Shown here one piece after another: positions 45,752 through 54,784 of a stretch of DNA of 64,000 nucleotides (position 1 is its first letter; each line of letters starts with the position of its first letter). Under the pieces are notes generated by a model that worked only from the letters and a program-made list of their open reading frames with translations, was not told where the DNA came from and searched no databases. This DNA comes from JAWSVE01 sp050789445 (GTDB lineage Bacteria > Pseudomonadota > Gammaproteobacteria > Pseudomonadales > Cellvibrionaceae), in contig JAILXR010000001.1 of NCBI GenBank assembly GCA_050789445.1, positions 2,666,001 to 2,730,000 of the forward strand, in the 5' to 3' direction. Both the position numbers and the translations under genes were made by a program.

Positions 45752-47464
45752 ATGATGGATTGGCAACGAATTGTTTTAATTATGGGCATGGCTATTGTCG
45801 GCGTAATGCTATTAATACAATGGAATGATTTCCAAGAAGCAAGACAACCTATTCTAGAAAATAACACAACAACATCGACTGTTATTTCTCCCGTACAAAC
45901 TGATACTCCGCGAATCCCTGATGCTGTTCCTGCGAACACAACATCAGCAGCTGTGTCTGATGAAATTCCAACACCCACAGGAACAGCACCTGCTGTTATC
46001 GCTGAACCTAAAAAACAAGGCTCTCGATTAATCAGTGTTAAAACAGATTCATTACATGTTTTGATTGATACCTACGGCGGCGATATTGTTAAAGCTTCGC
46101 TTCCAAAATATCCCGTAGAAATTGACAGACCCGATGAGCCATTAGTTTTACTCAACAGAAATGATTCAACAACTTATATAGCGCAAAGTGGTTTAGTCGG
46201 CACCAACGGTACCGATTTAACCAATGGTGAAAGACCGACTTTTTCAGCGGCTAAAACAGATTATGTGTTAACTGACCGAGAAGATAGTTTACAAGTCGAC
46301 TTAGTATTGCAAAAAGATAACGTCACTATCACCAAACGTTTTACCTTTAAGCATGATGACAATTTAATTGGTGTCGAATACTTAATTGATAACAACAGCT
46401 CATCAACATGGAACGCACATTTTTATGCGCAAATAAAACGGGATGATCATGATCCTGTGAAAAGTACGCCAGGCATTGGCATGAGTAACTTTTTAGGCGT
46501 AGCTTCAACAACCGATGAAGAAAACTATTCAAAATACAAATTTAAAGATCTTGAAGAAAAGAAAGTTGAGTTTAGAAAAACAGGTGGTTGGGTCTCGTTT
46601 GTTCAACACTACTTTATTAGTGCATGGATCCCTGAAGCAGAATCAGAATACAGCTACTCTTTTCGAAAACTCAGTAATCGCAATCAATATCTCTTTGGCT
46701 TAACCGGTCCAGCAACGATTGTTGAACCTGGCCAGCAGGGTATTATTAAATCGAGCTTTTATGCGGGGCCAAAAGATATACACCGCTTAGAAGAAATTTC
46801 ACCGCATTTAGAACTCACCATTGATTACGGCCCACTGTTCTTTATCTGTAAACCGCTCTTTTATTTCTTAAACTGGCTACACGGTTTTGTCGGTAACTGG
46901 GGTGTTGCCATCATCCTATTAACCATTTGTATTAAAGCCGCATTTTTTCATCTTTCAGCGAAGAGCTATCGCTCAATGGCGAAGATGAGAAAGTTCTCGC
47001 CTAAGCTTGCTGAACTAAAAGAACGTTACGGTGATAACAGAGAACAGTTCCAAAAAGAAATGATGTCTTTGTATAAAAAAGAGGGCGTCAACCCCATGGG
47101 CGGTTGCTTACCCATGCTGGTACAAATACCGGTATTTATCGCATTGTATTGGGTACTGATGGAAAGTGTTGAACTTCGGCATGCACCCTTCTTTTTATGG
47201 ATAGAAGACTTATCCGTAAAAGATCCGTTATTTATTCTGCCGTTAATTTACGGCGCATCCATGTTTTTACAACAAAAACTTCAACCCGCTATTGGTGATC
47301 CGACACAACAAAAAATTATGCAAATGATGCCTATCGTATTCACCTTCTTATTCTTATTTTTTGCTTCCGGCCTCGTTTTGTACTGGATTGTGAACAACTC
47401 ACTCGGCATGTTGCAGCAGTTCTTTATTTATCGTCAAATAGAAAAAGCAGATGCAAAAAACTAA
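45752..47464 (+). CDS. yidC: Membrane protein insertase YidC
   Basis: The 570-residue inner-membrane insertase has an N-terminal anchor (MDWQRIVLIMGMAIVGVMLLIQW), a large periplasmic beta domain (about residues 85-345) and the conserved five-helix core. Core sequences include FYFLNWLHGFVGNWGVAIILLT, KMRKFSPKLAELKERYGDNREQFQ and NPMGGCLPMLVQIPVFIALYWVL. It inserts subunits such as F0 a and c of ATP synthase, encoded further right in this window, and folds other membrane proteins. Confidence 0.97.
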   Translation: MMDWQRIVLIMGMAIVGVMLLIQWNDFQEARQPILENNTTTSTVISPVQTDTPRIPDAVPANTTSAAVSDEIPTPTGTAPAVIAEPKKQGSRLISVKTDSLHVLIDTYGGDIVKASLPKYPVEIDRPDEPLVLLNRNDSTTYIAQSGLVGTNGTDLTNGERPTFSAAKTDYVLTDREDSLQVDLVLQKDNVTITKRFTFKHDDNLIGVEYLIDNNSSSTWNAHFYAQIKRDDHDPVKSTPGIGMSNFLGVASTTDEENYSKYKFKDLEEKKVEFRKTGGWVSFVQHYFISAWIPEAESEYSYSFRKLSNRNQYLFGLTGPATIVEPGQQGIIKSSFYAGPKDIHRLEEISPHLELTIDYGPLFFICKPLFYFLNWLHGFVGNWGVAIILLTICIKAAFFHLSAKSYRSMAKMRKFSPKLAELKERYGDNREQFQKEMMSLYKKEGVNPMGGCLPMLVQIPVFIALYWVLMESVELRHAPFFLWIEDLSVKDPLFILPLIYGASMFLQQKLQPAIGDPTQQKIMQMMPIVFTFLFLFFASGLVLYWIVNNSLGMLQQFFIYRQIEKADAKN

Positions 47465-47494
47465 CCTTAGTTAATTCCTGTTCGGTTAAACCCT

Positions 47495-48946
47495 ATGGAT
47501 AATTCCACCATCGTTGCCATCGCTACCGCCTCCGGTCGCGGTGGCATTGGTATTATTCGGCTCTCCGGTAAAAACGCAAAAGACATTGGAGAATTAATCA
47601 CACAGCAAACACTACAGCCCCGTCACGCGCATCACACGTCATTTTTTTCAAATAAAGAGTATTCCAATAAAAAGCATTTAAACAAAAGCGATTCAAACGA
47701 CAAAAACACGTCTCAACATTCAATCATTGACGAAGGCATCGCCATCTACTTTGCTGGCCCACATTCCTTCACAGGTGAAGATTGTGTCGAGCTACAAGGA
47801 CATGGCGGCCCTGTCGTCATGGATCTATTAGTTCAAACCTGTTTATCGCACGGCGCAAGACTTGCGCAACCCGGTGAATTTTCACAGCGTGCTTTTCTCA
47901 ACGACAAAATGGATTTAGCGCAAGCAGAAGCCATTGCCGATTTAATCAATGCCACATCAGCGCAAAGTGCTCGCAATGCCGTCAACAGCCTACAAGGTGT
48001 GTTTTCAGAACGCGTACATGCGTTAGTAGAATCATTAATTCGCTTACGGATTTATGTAGAAGCCGCCATTGATTTCCCAGAAGAAGAAATCGATTTTTTA
48101 AGTGACGGAAAAGTAGAAACTGATTTTAATCTCATCAGACAACAACTCGACGCGCTATTAAAAGAATCACAACAAGGCGTCATTGTAAGAGATGGCATTC
48201 GAGTCGTAATTGCAGGCAAACCCAACGCCGGTAAATCGAGCTTATTAAATGCATTAGCAGAGCGTGATACCGCCATCGTTACCGATATAGAAGGGACAAC
48301 CCGCGACGTATTGCGTGAACATATTAATATCGACGGCATGCCATTACATTTAGTCGACACCGCTGGTTTACGCAGTAACCCCGATGAAGTTGAACGCATC
48401 GGTATAGAACGAGCTCAACAAGAATTTGAAATTGCCGATCGCATATTATTAGTCGTGGACAGCAGTCAAAAAGATGCTTTATCGATAGAAGATATTCTGA
48501 AAGAAAGTTTTAATGATTCCATCAGCAATGATCTCTCACGGTTTTTACTCGACAAACAAAAACTCACCATCATTGCCAACAAAACCGATCTGAAAAAAAA
48601 TAATCATTCAGAACTCGTAAAAGACAACATCAACAACATCCCCGTCATCCCCCTCTCTGCCAAACAAGGCGACGGCCTCAACGAGCTAAAAGCACATCTA
48701 AAATCAATTGCAGGTTATACCGGCGTTGGCGAAAGTAGTTTTACCGCAAGACGCCGACATCTCGATGCATTGCATAGAACGCAAGAATATTTAGACAACG
48801 GCAAAGCCACACTACAAGCCGGTGCCGGAGAATTATTAGCCGAAGATTTAAGAAATGCCCAACAAGCCCTAGGCGAAATCACCGGAGAATTTAAATCCGA
48901 TGATCTACTCGGCAGAATTTTTTCAAGTTTTTGTATTGGTAAGTAA
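47495..48946 (+). CDS. mnmE: tRNA modification GTPase MnmE
   Basis: MnmE with MnmG modifies the wobble uridine of certain tRNAs (cmnm5U). The protein has the N-terminal tetrahydrofolate domain (TIVAIATASGRGGIGIIRLSG), the GTPase domain (GKPNAGKSS near residue 241, EGTTRDVL, DTAGLR, NKTD) and the C-terminal FCIGK with the catalytic Cys. At 483 residues it is about 30 longer than usual because of a Lys/Asn/Ser-rich insert at about residues 51-76. In many relatives mnmG follows directly; here a 3-kb block intervenes. Confidence 0.97.
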   Translation: MDNSTIVAIATASGRGGIGIIRLSGKNAKDIGELITQQTLQPRHAHHTSFFSNKEYSNKKHLNKSDSNDKNTSQHSIIDEGIAIYFAGPHSFTGEDCVELQGHGGPVVMDLLVQTCLSHGARLAQPGEFSQRAFLNDKMDLAQAEAIADLINATSAQSARNAVNSLQGVFSERVHALVESLIRLRIYVEAAIDFPEEEIDFLSDGKVETDFNLIRQQLDALLKESQQGVIVRDGIRVVIAGKPNAGKSSLLNALAERDTAIVTDIEGTTRDVLREHINIDGMPLHLVDTAGLRSNPDEVERIGIERAQQEFEIADRILLVVDSSQKDALSIEDILKESFNDSISNDLSRFLLDKQKLTIIANKTDLKKNNHSELVKDNINNIPVIPLSAKQGDGLNELKAHLKSIAGYTGVGESSFTARRRHLDALHRTQEYLDNGKATLQAGAGELLAEDLRNAQQALGEITGEFKSDDLLGRIFSSFCIGK

Positions 48947-48991
48947 TTTTTAAAAACTCAACTGTTTACAACGTTAAGCAATGGGAGCATC

Positions 48992-49720
48992 GTGCCGTCG
49001 AAAAAACTCGTAATAAATCAGCACACTTTCCCTGCGAAGTCGATCCAACGATTCACAGACTCCAAAGGCTGTGTTGAGCTATACAGAATACCGAGCAGAA
49101 ATGTATTCCCTGCCGCACCAAACAACAAAATATTTTGCAGGCGTCGAGTATGGGATCAACGTTCTGAACAAGGATATGGAAAACATATAGAAGACAGGTT
49201 TCAAGCACTTGTTGATTATGTAGTAACTCAAAATCTCATTCATTTGCCGCCTGAGGCCCATAGAATCATCGGTGAATTCTACACACTATGGAAACTTCGC
49301 TGCACCATTGAAGAATACGATCATTTAGTCGGTAAATTAAACAGAGCTTCTAGACAGAAATTAACAGAAGAAGAGAAACAAACTCTCGAGCTAAAACACG
49401 CTTTATATACGGAAGAAGATGGTAGCCTACCTAAACGATTCTCCCGTGGGCTAGGAATGCAAATAGGTATCGAGCAGTTTATGGCACGTAATGGTGATTT
49501 ACGGTGGTATATAAGCAGAAGTGACACCCTAGAGTTCCTCATAGCAGACAATCCAGGGGAAGAATTTATTGTACCCGTTACACCCAATCTATGTTTTATT
49601 TTAGAATTTAATATTCCAAAACTAACACCAAGCCAAGTAATACAGCTTAATTTAGGTGCTATTTCTCGCTCGAAACAATACTATTTTTCAAAAGCACTAG
49701 CGAAGTGTATTTTTGCATAA
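48992..49720 (+). CDS. DUF4238-like protein, 242 residues
   Basis: The protein starts at GTG with PSKKLVINQHTFPAKSIQRF, resembling the opening of DUF4238 proteins (a His followed by a Phe-rich repeat), and has FLIADNPG near residue 189, like the ITSDNP motif of that family. It lacks membrane segments. The family function is unknown, although members turn up in accessory and defence-rich regions. The call is based on two short motifs and needs checking. It is part of the accessory block between mnmE and mnmG. Confidence 0.55.
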   Translation: MPSKKLVINQHTFPAKSIQRFTDSKGCVELYRIPSRNVFPAAPNNKIFCRRRVWDQRSEQGYGKHIEDRFQALVDYVVTQNLIHLPPEAHRIIGEFYTLWKLRCTIEEYDHLVGKLNRASRQKLTEEEKQTLELKHALYTEEDGSLPKRFSRGLGMQIGIEQFMARNGDLRWYISRSDTLEFLIADNPGEEFIVPVTPNLCFILEFNIPKLTPSQVIQLNLGAISRSKQYYFSKALAKCIFA

Positions 49721-49884
49721 CAAAGGTATAATTTTAGTTAAAATTATGTGGCATTATACAATATTATATTTATCGATTAGATTAACAGGGATTAGATGAT
49801 AATTATTGATTTTAAGTTATCAGGTGTTTTTAAATGAAATAAGTAGCTCTTAAAGTTAGTTACGGGAGATGTGGAGAGAGAATA

Positions 49885-50553
49885 ATGTCTCACTTTATGC
49901 AATATCCAATTCTTTATATTTTTGCAGCGTTTGTATTATATTTTTTATTGTCCTCTTTATATGAATATTATAAATATAAACGACTTTCTTATATTGAAGA
50001 TTATCATTTTAACCCAGCAATCGGTAAAAAAGTCCAAGAAAAATACACGCATTTAACCGATCAAGATGTTCAACTTGTGCTTGAAGGGCTTCGGAGCTAT
50101 TTTTATATTTGCAACAAAGCCAACCGAAAAATGGTTTCAATGCCTTCACAAGTTGTAGATGTTGCATGGCATGAGTTTATTCTTTTCACTAGGTCCTATC
50201 AGTTATTTTGTAAGAAAGGGATTGGACGATTTCTTCATCACACGCCGACAGAAGCAATGAGCTCACCGACTGTAGCTCAAAAGGGGATTAAACGTGCATG
50301 GCGGCTTGCCTGCGCCAAAGAAAGAATAAACCCATCAAAGCCTACTAAGTTACCGCTGCTTTTCTTGCTTGATTCAAAACTAAATATTAAAGATGGGTTT
50401 AAGTATTCATTAAACTGCAAAGACAAGTCATCGCCATTATATGGTGACAGCTTTTGTGCTAGTCATATTGGTTGCTCATCTAGTTGTAGTGGAAGCTCTA
50501 GATCAGCCGCAGATAATCCCAGTGGATGCGGCTCTTCATGTGGTGGCGATTAA
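49885..50553 (+). CDS. GRDP-like (glycine-rich domain-containing) membrane protein
   Basis: One N-terminal membrane helix (about residues 8-27) is followed by a domain with VVDVAWHEFILFTRSYQLFCKKGIGRFLHHTPTE. This resembles the conserved His-containing core of glycine-rich domain proteins (DUF1399 type) first noted in plants and also found in bacteria. The last 35 residues are unusual, being Cys/Ser/Gly-rich (GCSSSCSGSS, GCGSSCGGD) with six cysteines. The function is unknown; metal binding or disulfides are possible. GGAGAG lies just before the ATG. Confidence 0.65.
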   Translation: MSHFMQYPILYIFAAFVLYFLLSSLYEYYKYKRLSYIEDYHFNPAIGKKVQEKYTHLTDQDVQLVLEGLRSYFYICNKANRKMVSMPSQVVDVAWHEFILFTRSYQLFCKKGIGRFLHHTPTEAMSSPTVAQKGIKRAWRLACAKERINPSKPTKLPLLFLLDSKLNIKDGFKYSLNCKDKSSPLYGDSFCASHIGCSSSCSGSSRSAADNPSGCGSSCGGD

Positions 50554-50607
50554 AACTGAGTATTTAAAAATTAACTATGGTCAGATGATGATTAAAGGAG
50601 TAATAAT

Positions 50608-51240
50608 ATCTTTAAAGCGTTCCTTTTTGACCTAGATGATACGCTAGTCAATACATCTCACATCGTATATTTATCGATGAAAAAATGGTGTGCAGAGAAT
50701 AACGTAAATCTAGAGTTGGCAATTGAAAAAGGTAAGGGAACTCGCATAGAAGATACTCTTGCTCTTGTTGCACCTCATTTAGATGCACTTGAAGAAGCGA
50801 AAAAAATAGAAAAATACGAAGAACATTTAATTGGGTCTCTTAAACCCGTCTCTGGTGCAAAAGAGTTTTTATTAAAATTACCAGTGGAAAGCTGGGCGAT
50901 AGTAACGTCGAGTTCTCATCAGTTAGCTGAAAGAAAATTAAAAGTAAATGACCTACCTAACCCAAAACTTTTAATTACAGCGGACTGTGTCAAAGCAGGA
51001 AAACCAAACCCCGAACCTTATCTCAAAGCAATTCAAAAGCTAGGTCTATCGCCAGAAGAATGTTTAATATTTGAAGATGCCGACAGTGGAATAATTTCAG
51101 CAACAGCAGCAGGTTGCAATGTGGTCGTGGTTGGTAGTAATTCGACAATAGAAAATAAAAGTATAGTAGCTAAGATACAAACATTTAATGAATTGAATTT
51201 ATCGATTAGTGATGGGTTATCCATTGAACCTTTTTGTTAA
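50608..51240 (+). CDS. HAD-family hydrolase, apparent ATC start
   Basis: The frame from 50608 reads (I)FKAFLFDLDDTLVNTS, the HAD nucleophile motif, followed by VTSSSH (motif II), KAGKPNPEP (motif III Lys) and IFEDADSGI (motif IV). This is a complete HAD phosphatase of about 210 residues, similar to beta-phosphoglucomutase-like members. No ATG, GTG or TTG lies upstream in frame before a stop at 50593-50595. AGGAG (50596-50600) sits seven bases before the ATC at 50608. The first usable ATG at 50677 would cut off the nucleophile. The substrate is unknown. Confidence 0.72.
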   Translation: MFKAFLFDLDDTLVNTSHIVYLSMKKWCAENNVNLELAIEKGKGTRIEDTLALVAPHLDALEEAKKIEKYEEHLIGSLKPVSGAKEFLLKLPVESWAIVTSSSHQLAERKLKVNDLPNPKLLITADCVKAGKPNPEPYLKAIQKLGLSPEECLIFEDADSGIISATAAGCNVVVVGSNSTIENKSIVAKIQTFNELNLSISDGLSIEPFC

Positions 51241-51322
51241 TTCGTACGACTTAGATATAACAACTCAATAAAAGTGTTTTATCCTTTTCTTTATTAAACC
51301 GTTTATTTAAAGGTGTAAGTTA

Positions 51323-51619
51323 ATGAATAGTAATAAAAAATCACCCATCATATTACTTTGCTTTCTATTCATATTTTATGGGGTCAATAGTTTTGCACAG
51401 GATCTTGCGCAGGATAAAGAAAAGACTGCACTCAAAGAATCAGCTATCTTAGACTTCGCGCTTACCGGGGATGATAGTTTCGTTAAAGATAAACCAGGCC
51501 TTACCGCTAAACAGCCAACATCAAACTCCTCTTCTGGAGTAAAACCTCATGCTGTTAATCCTAACAAAAAAGCAAAAAAAGACATTAATAGTAAGAAAAA
51601 GCAGAATAAAGATAAATAA
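51323..51619 (+). CDS. Small secreted Lys-rich protein, 98 residues
   Basis: An N-terminal signal peptide (SPIILLCFLFIFYGVNSFA) is followed by a charged mature part of about 72 residues. It has an acidic-to-neutral first half (DLAQDKEKTALKESAILDFALTGDD) and a low-complexity Lys/Asn/Ser tail. The mature protein is probably disordered. No family is recognised. Confidence 0.6.
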   Translation: MNSNKKSPIILLCFLFIFYGVNSFAQDLAQDKEKTALKESAILDFALTGDDSFVKDKPGLTAKQPTSNSSSGVKPHAVNPNKKAKKDINSKKKQNKDK

Positions 51620-51677
51620 AAGTATTTAGAACGTTAGAATTATTGTCTTAAGTTTTAAATAATTAGGCCCAGATAAA

Positions 51678-52043
51678 ATGTCTACATTCTCAAAAAGCAT
51701 TGCTCCCTTTGTTAATCAAGAAATCGTCTCGTCAAAGCACTATCGCGATGCAGGTGATACCTATTTGGAATTCGAGCATTTAGAAAATGCCCATGTATTG
51801 GGGCAAGAATCTACCTACCATCATGTCAGAGTCCATTTCTTGATGTTGTTATGGGGAATACGACAAAAAGCGGTAAAAGAGATTTTTGGGCAGATTCTGA
51901 GAATGGTGGGCGCTGCAACTAAAACAGCTATCGGAATGGTTCCAACGGGAAATACAGGCGGTAGCAATGTGAGTCCTTTTACCGTTTTACCGATCAAGCC
52001 AGAGCTATCTGCAATAATTAGCAGAGTAAAAGACAAAACATAA
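51678..52043 (+). CDS. DUF3703 family protein
   Basis: The 121-residue protein matches DUF3703 in pattern: helical N-terminus (YLEFEHLENAHVLGQES), then YHHVRVHFLMLLWGIRQ and the conserved VGAATKTAIGMVPTGNTGGSNVSP. The function of the family is unknown. No signal peptide is seen. It is the last gene of the accessory block, next to the mnmG-side origin region. Confidence 0.85.
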   Translation: MSTFSKSIAPFVNQEIVSSKHYRDAGDTYLEFEHLENAHVLGQESTYHHVRVHFLMLLWGIRQKAVKEIFGQILRMVGAATKTAIGMVPTGNTGGSNVSPFTVLPIKPELSAIISRVKDKT

Positions 52044-52773
52044 ACTATAGATTGGCTGAAAATGTACGAGGGTAATCTAGAGTTCTGTCTTTTTAGCTAT
52101 CTCCACCAAAGAATTATTCCCTTTCAAGAACAGTAACTCATAGTAATTCTCATAAAATCATTCTTGATGGATTTGGTTGAAAATCACTCGAAAAACAACT
52201 TATAAACAGCTTTTTTCCTCTTTTCACCAGCAGTTACGTAAGTTATCCACATTTGCTCACAGGTTTATCCACTAAATCTATGATTTTTAAGGTTTTATAG
52301 AATAGATTGTAGACAAACTCGGTATAGTTATAGGGAAATGCTATGAATGGATATGTGAATAACTCACCAAAGTGCTCCACCTGTTGATAACCGCCCTTTT
52401 CACACACAGGTTATCTTCAACAAACACAGAGCATACTCAACGATTCATACTGTCCTTATCATTGAGTTAACCTATTGATTTTAATTGACTTTTAGAACTT
52501 ATACAGAAAAACGCTTTCCCTTATTACTATCACTACTAAATACCTAAATATATATCCTATATATAAATACTCTTATTAATTAAGTAATAGATCTTTTAAA
52601 AAATTAAAACAAAAACATTACGATTATTTTTTGATCACAAAGGTTCCTCAACATATAATGGCCGACCTTTTGAATAGCCGTTATGCTCTCGCTCAGAATG
52701 TCGAGAAACACTTAATCTCCAAATTCACGGTTTATCATCAACGAATTTTTATCAATCAAGGTTAAAACAACTC
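52044..52773. other. oriC: Candidate replication origin upstream of mnmG (E. coli-type oriC layout)
   Basis: DnaA boxes cluster here: TTATCCACA at 52243-52251, TTATCCACT at 52265-52273, TGTGAATAA (minus) at 52354-52362, TGTTGATAA (minus) at 52382-52390 and the weaker TTATCTTCA at 52411-52419. An AT-rich segment follows (about 52540-52640), with a GATCTTTTAAAAAA element at 52590 like the 13-mers of E. coli oriC, and mnmG starts at 52774. This order (boxes, 13-mers, mnmG) is that of E. coli oriC. No gene was seen in these 730 bases. Confidence 0.8.
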
Positions 52774-54678
52774 ATGCGTTATTCAGAAGATTTTGACGTT
52801 ATTGTCATTGGCGGTGGTCATGCTGGCACAGAAGCGTGCTTGGCCTCAGCGCGCATGGGGTGTAAGACGTTATTGCTCACTCACAGTATCGAAACGTTGG
52901 GGCAAATGTCCTGCAACCCTGCCATTGGTGGTATTGGCAAAAGTCATTTGGTGAAAGAGATTGATGCTTTGGGTGGCGCCATGGCGAAGGCGACCGATAA
53001 AGCGGGTATACAGTTCCGTTTGTTGAACGCACGCAAAGGCCCTGCTGTACGTGCAACTCGTGCTCAGGCGGACCGAGAACTCTACAAAGCGGCCATTCGT
53101 TACCAACTTGAGAATCAAGAGAATCTACAGATCTTTCAGCAAGCGGTTGATGATGTGATTGTTGAGGGCGACACCATCACGGGTGTGGTTACTCAGATGG
53201 GTTTGAAGTTCTTCGCTAAGTCAGTCGTGCTAACAACGGGCACATTCTTGGGTGGAGTGATTCACATTGGAATGGAGAACCATTCGGGAGGCCGTGCCGG
53301 CGCTCCTCCTTCGATCTCGCTGGCGAATCGCTTACGCGAATTACCTTTCAGAGTGGGTCGATTAAAAACAGGAACGCCAGCCCGTATTGATGATCGCTCA
53401 ATTGATTTTTCTGGATTGGAAGAACAGTGGGGAGATAAGCCGACGCCAGTCATGTCGTTGATGGGGAAAATTTCAGATCATCCTGAACAAGTCTGTTGTT
53501 GGATTACTCATACCAATGAAAAAACGCACGACATTATCAAAAGTGGGTTAGATCGCTCGCCAATGTATACCGGTGTGATTGAAGGTGTTGGCCCACGTTA
53601 CTGCCCTTCAATCGAAGATAAAGTGCATCGTTTTGCGGATAAAGATTCACATCAAATTTTTATCGAGCCAGAAGGATTGAGTACACACGAAATTTATCCG
53701 AATGGAATTTCAACGAGTTTACCGTTTGATATTCAGCAGCAATTTATCCGCTCTATCAAAGGGTTTGAAAACGCACACATAACGCGTCCTGGTTATGCTA
53801 TCGAATACGATTATTTTAATCCGCAAGATTTACAATACAGTTTAGAAACAAAGTTTATTAACGGTTTGTTTTTTGCCGGACAAATTAATGGCACGACTGG
53901 TTATGAAGAAGCGGGTGCACAAGGATTATTAGCAGGCATTAATGCTGCGTTAAAAGTGCAAGAAAAAGAAGCATGGTGCCCGACTCGTGATCAAGCTTAC
54001 ATTGGTGTGTTGGTTGACGATTTAATTTCGATGGGAACGATAGAGCCGTATCGCATGTTTACTTCACGTGCTGAATATCGTTTGTTGTTACGGGAAGATA
54101 ATGCTGATTTACGTTTAACCGAAAAAGGTTATGAACTTGGTTTAATTTCTGATGATCATTGGCAAGCATTTCAAACAAAACGCGAAGCGATTGAAAAAGA
54201 ACAACAGCGTTTTAAAACAACATGGATTCAAGCAAGTTCTCCTGAAGCTGAAAAAATAGAAAAAAAACTATCCACACGTTTAACGCGTGAATATAGCTTT
54301 CATGACTTATTAAAACGCCCAGAGTTAACGTATCCCGATATTGCCACTTTAAAAGGTGAAGCGGTTGACGATCCTCGCGTGGCAGAACAGATAGAAATAG
54401 CAGCAAAATATTCTGGTTACATTGAGCGTCAAAAAAGCGAAATAGAAAAATTACGTCACCATGAAAACACAGTTATTCCAGAAGAGTTTAATTATGATGT
54501 CGTTGAAGGCTTATCAAATGAAGTTAAACAAAAATTAAAAACCGCTCGTCCGGATACGTTAGCAAGGGCATCAAGAATATCGGGTGTGACACCAGCAGCG
54601 GTTTCTTTGTTATTAATTTATTTGAAAAAGCAGGGTTTGTTAAAAAAGAATATTTTGCGTGATAAAGCGACAGGTTAA
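52774..54678 (+). CDS. mnmG: tRNA uridine 5-carboxymethylaminomethyl modification enzyme MnmG
   Basis: The 634-residue FAD enzyme works with MnmE on wobble uridines. The FAD loop is VIVIGGGHAGTEACLASARMG near the start. Further family sequences are SCNPAIGGIGKSHLVKEIDALGG, FFAGQINGTTGYEEAGAQGL, FTSRAEYRLLLREDNADLRLT and the C-terminal helical domain (EVKQKLKTARPDTLARASRISGVTPAA). The length is normal. It begins immediately after the candidate origin and is followed by rsmG, as in E. coli. Confidence 0.98.
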   Translation: MRYSEDFDVIVIGGGHAGTEACLASARMGCKTLLLTHSIETLGQMSCNPAIGGIGKSHLVKEIDALGGAMAKATDKAGIQFRLLNARKGPAVRATRAQADRELYKAAIRYQLENQENLQIFQQAVDDVIVEGDTITGVVTQMGLKFFAKSVVLTTGTFLGGVIHIGMENHSGGRAGAPPSISLANRLRELPFRVGRLKTGTPARIDDRSIDFSGLEEQWGDKPTPVMSLMGKISDHPEQVCCWITHTNEKTHDIIKSGLDRSPMYTGVIEGVGPRYCPSIEDKVHRFADKDSHQIFIEPEGLSTHEIYPNGISTSLPFDIQQQFIRSIKGFENAHITRPGYAIEYDYFNPQDLQYSLETKFINGLFFAGQINGTTGYEEAGAQGLLAGINAALKVQEKEAWCPTRDQAYIGVLVDDLISMGTIEPYRMFTSRAEYRLLLREDNADLRLTEKGYELGLISDDHWQAFQTKREAIEKEQQRFKTTWIQASSPEAEKIEKKLSTRLTREYSFHDLLKRPELTYPDIATLKGEAVDDPRVAEQIEIAAKYSGYIERQKSEIEKLRHHENTVIPEEFNYDVVEGLSNEVKQKLKTARPDTLARASRISGVTPAAVSLLLIYLKKQGLLKKNILRDKATG

Positions 54679-54784
54679 TATTTTATTTAAATATTATTAA
54701 AAAATAAAAATATAAAAAAATCTATTATTGGATTAAAAACATTAAAACTTAAAAAACTAATAGCTTAAAAAGATAGTTTAAAAC

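Noticed and set aside
49720..49884. AATTTTAGTTAAAATT hairpin after the DUF4238-like gene
   Set aside because: It is purely AT, with no T-run; such structures arise by chance in this AT-rich DNA.
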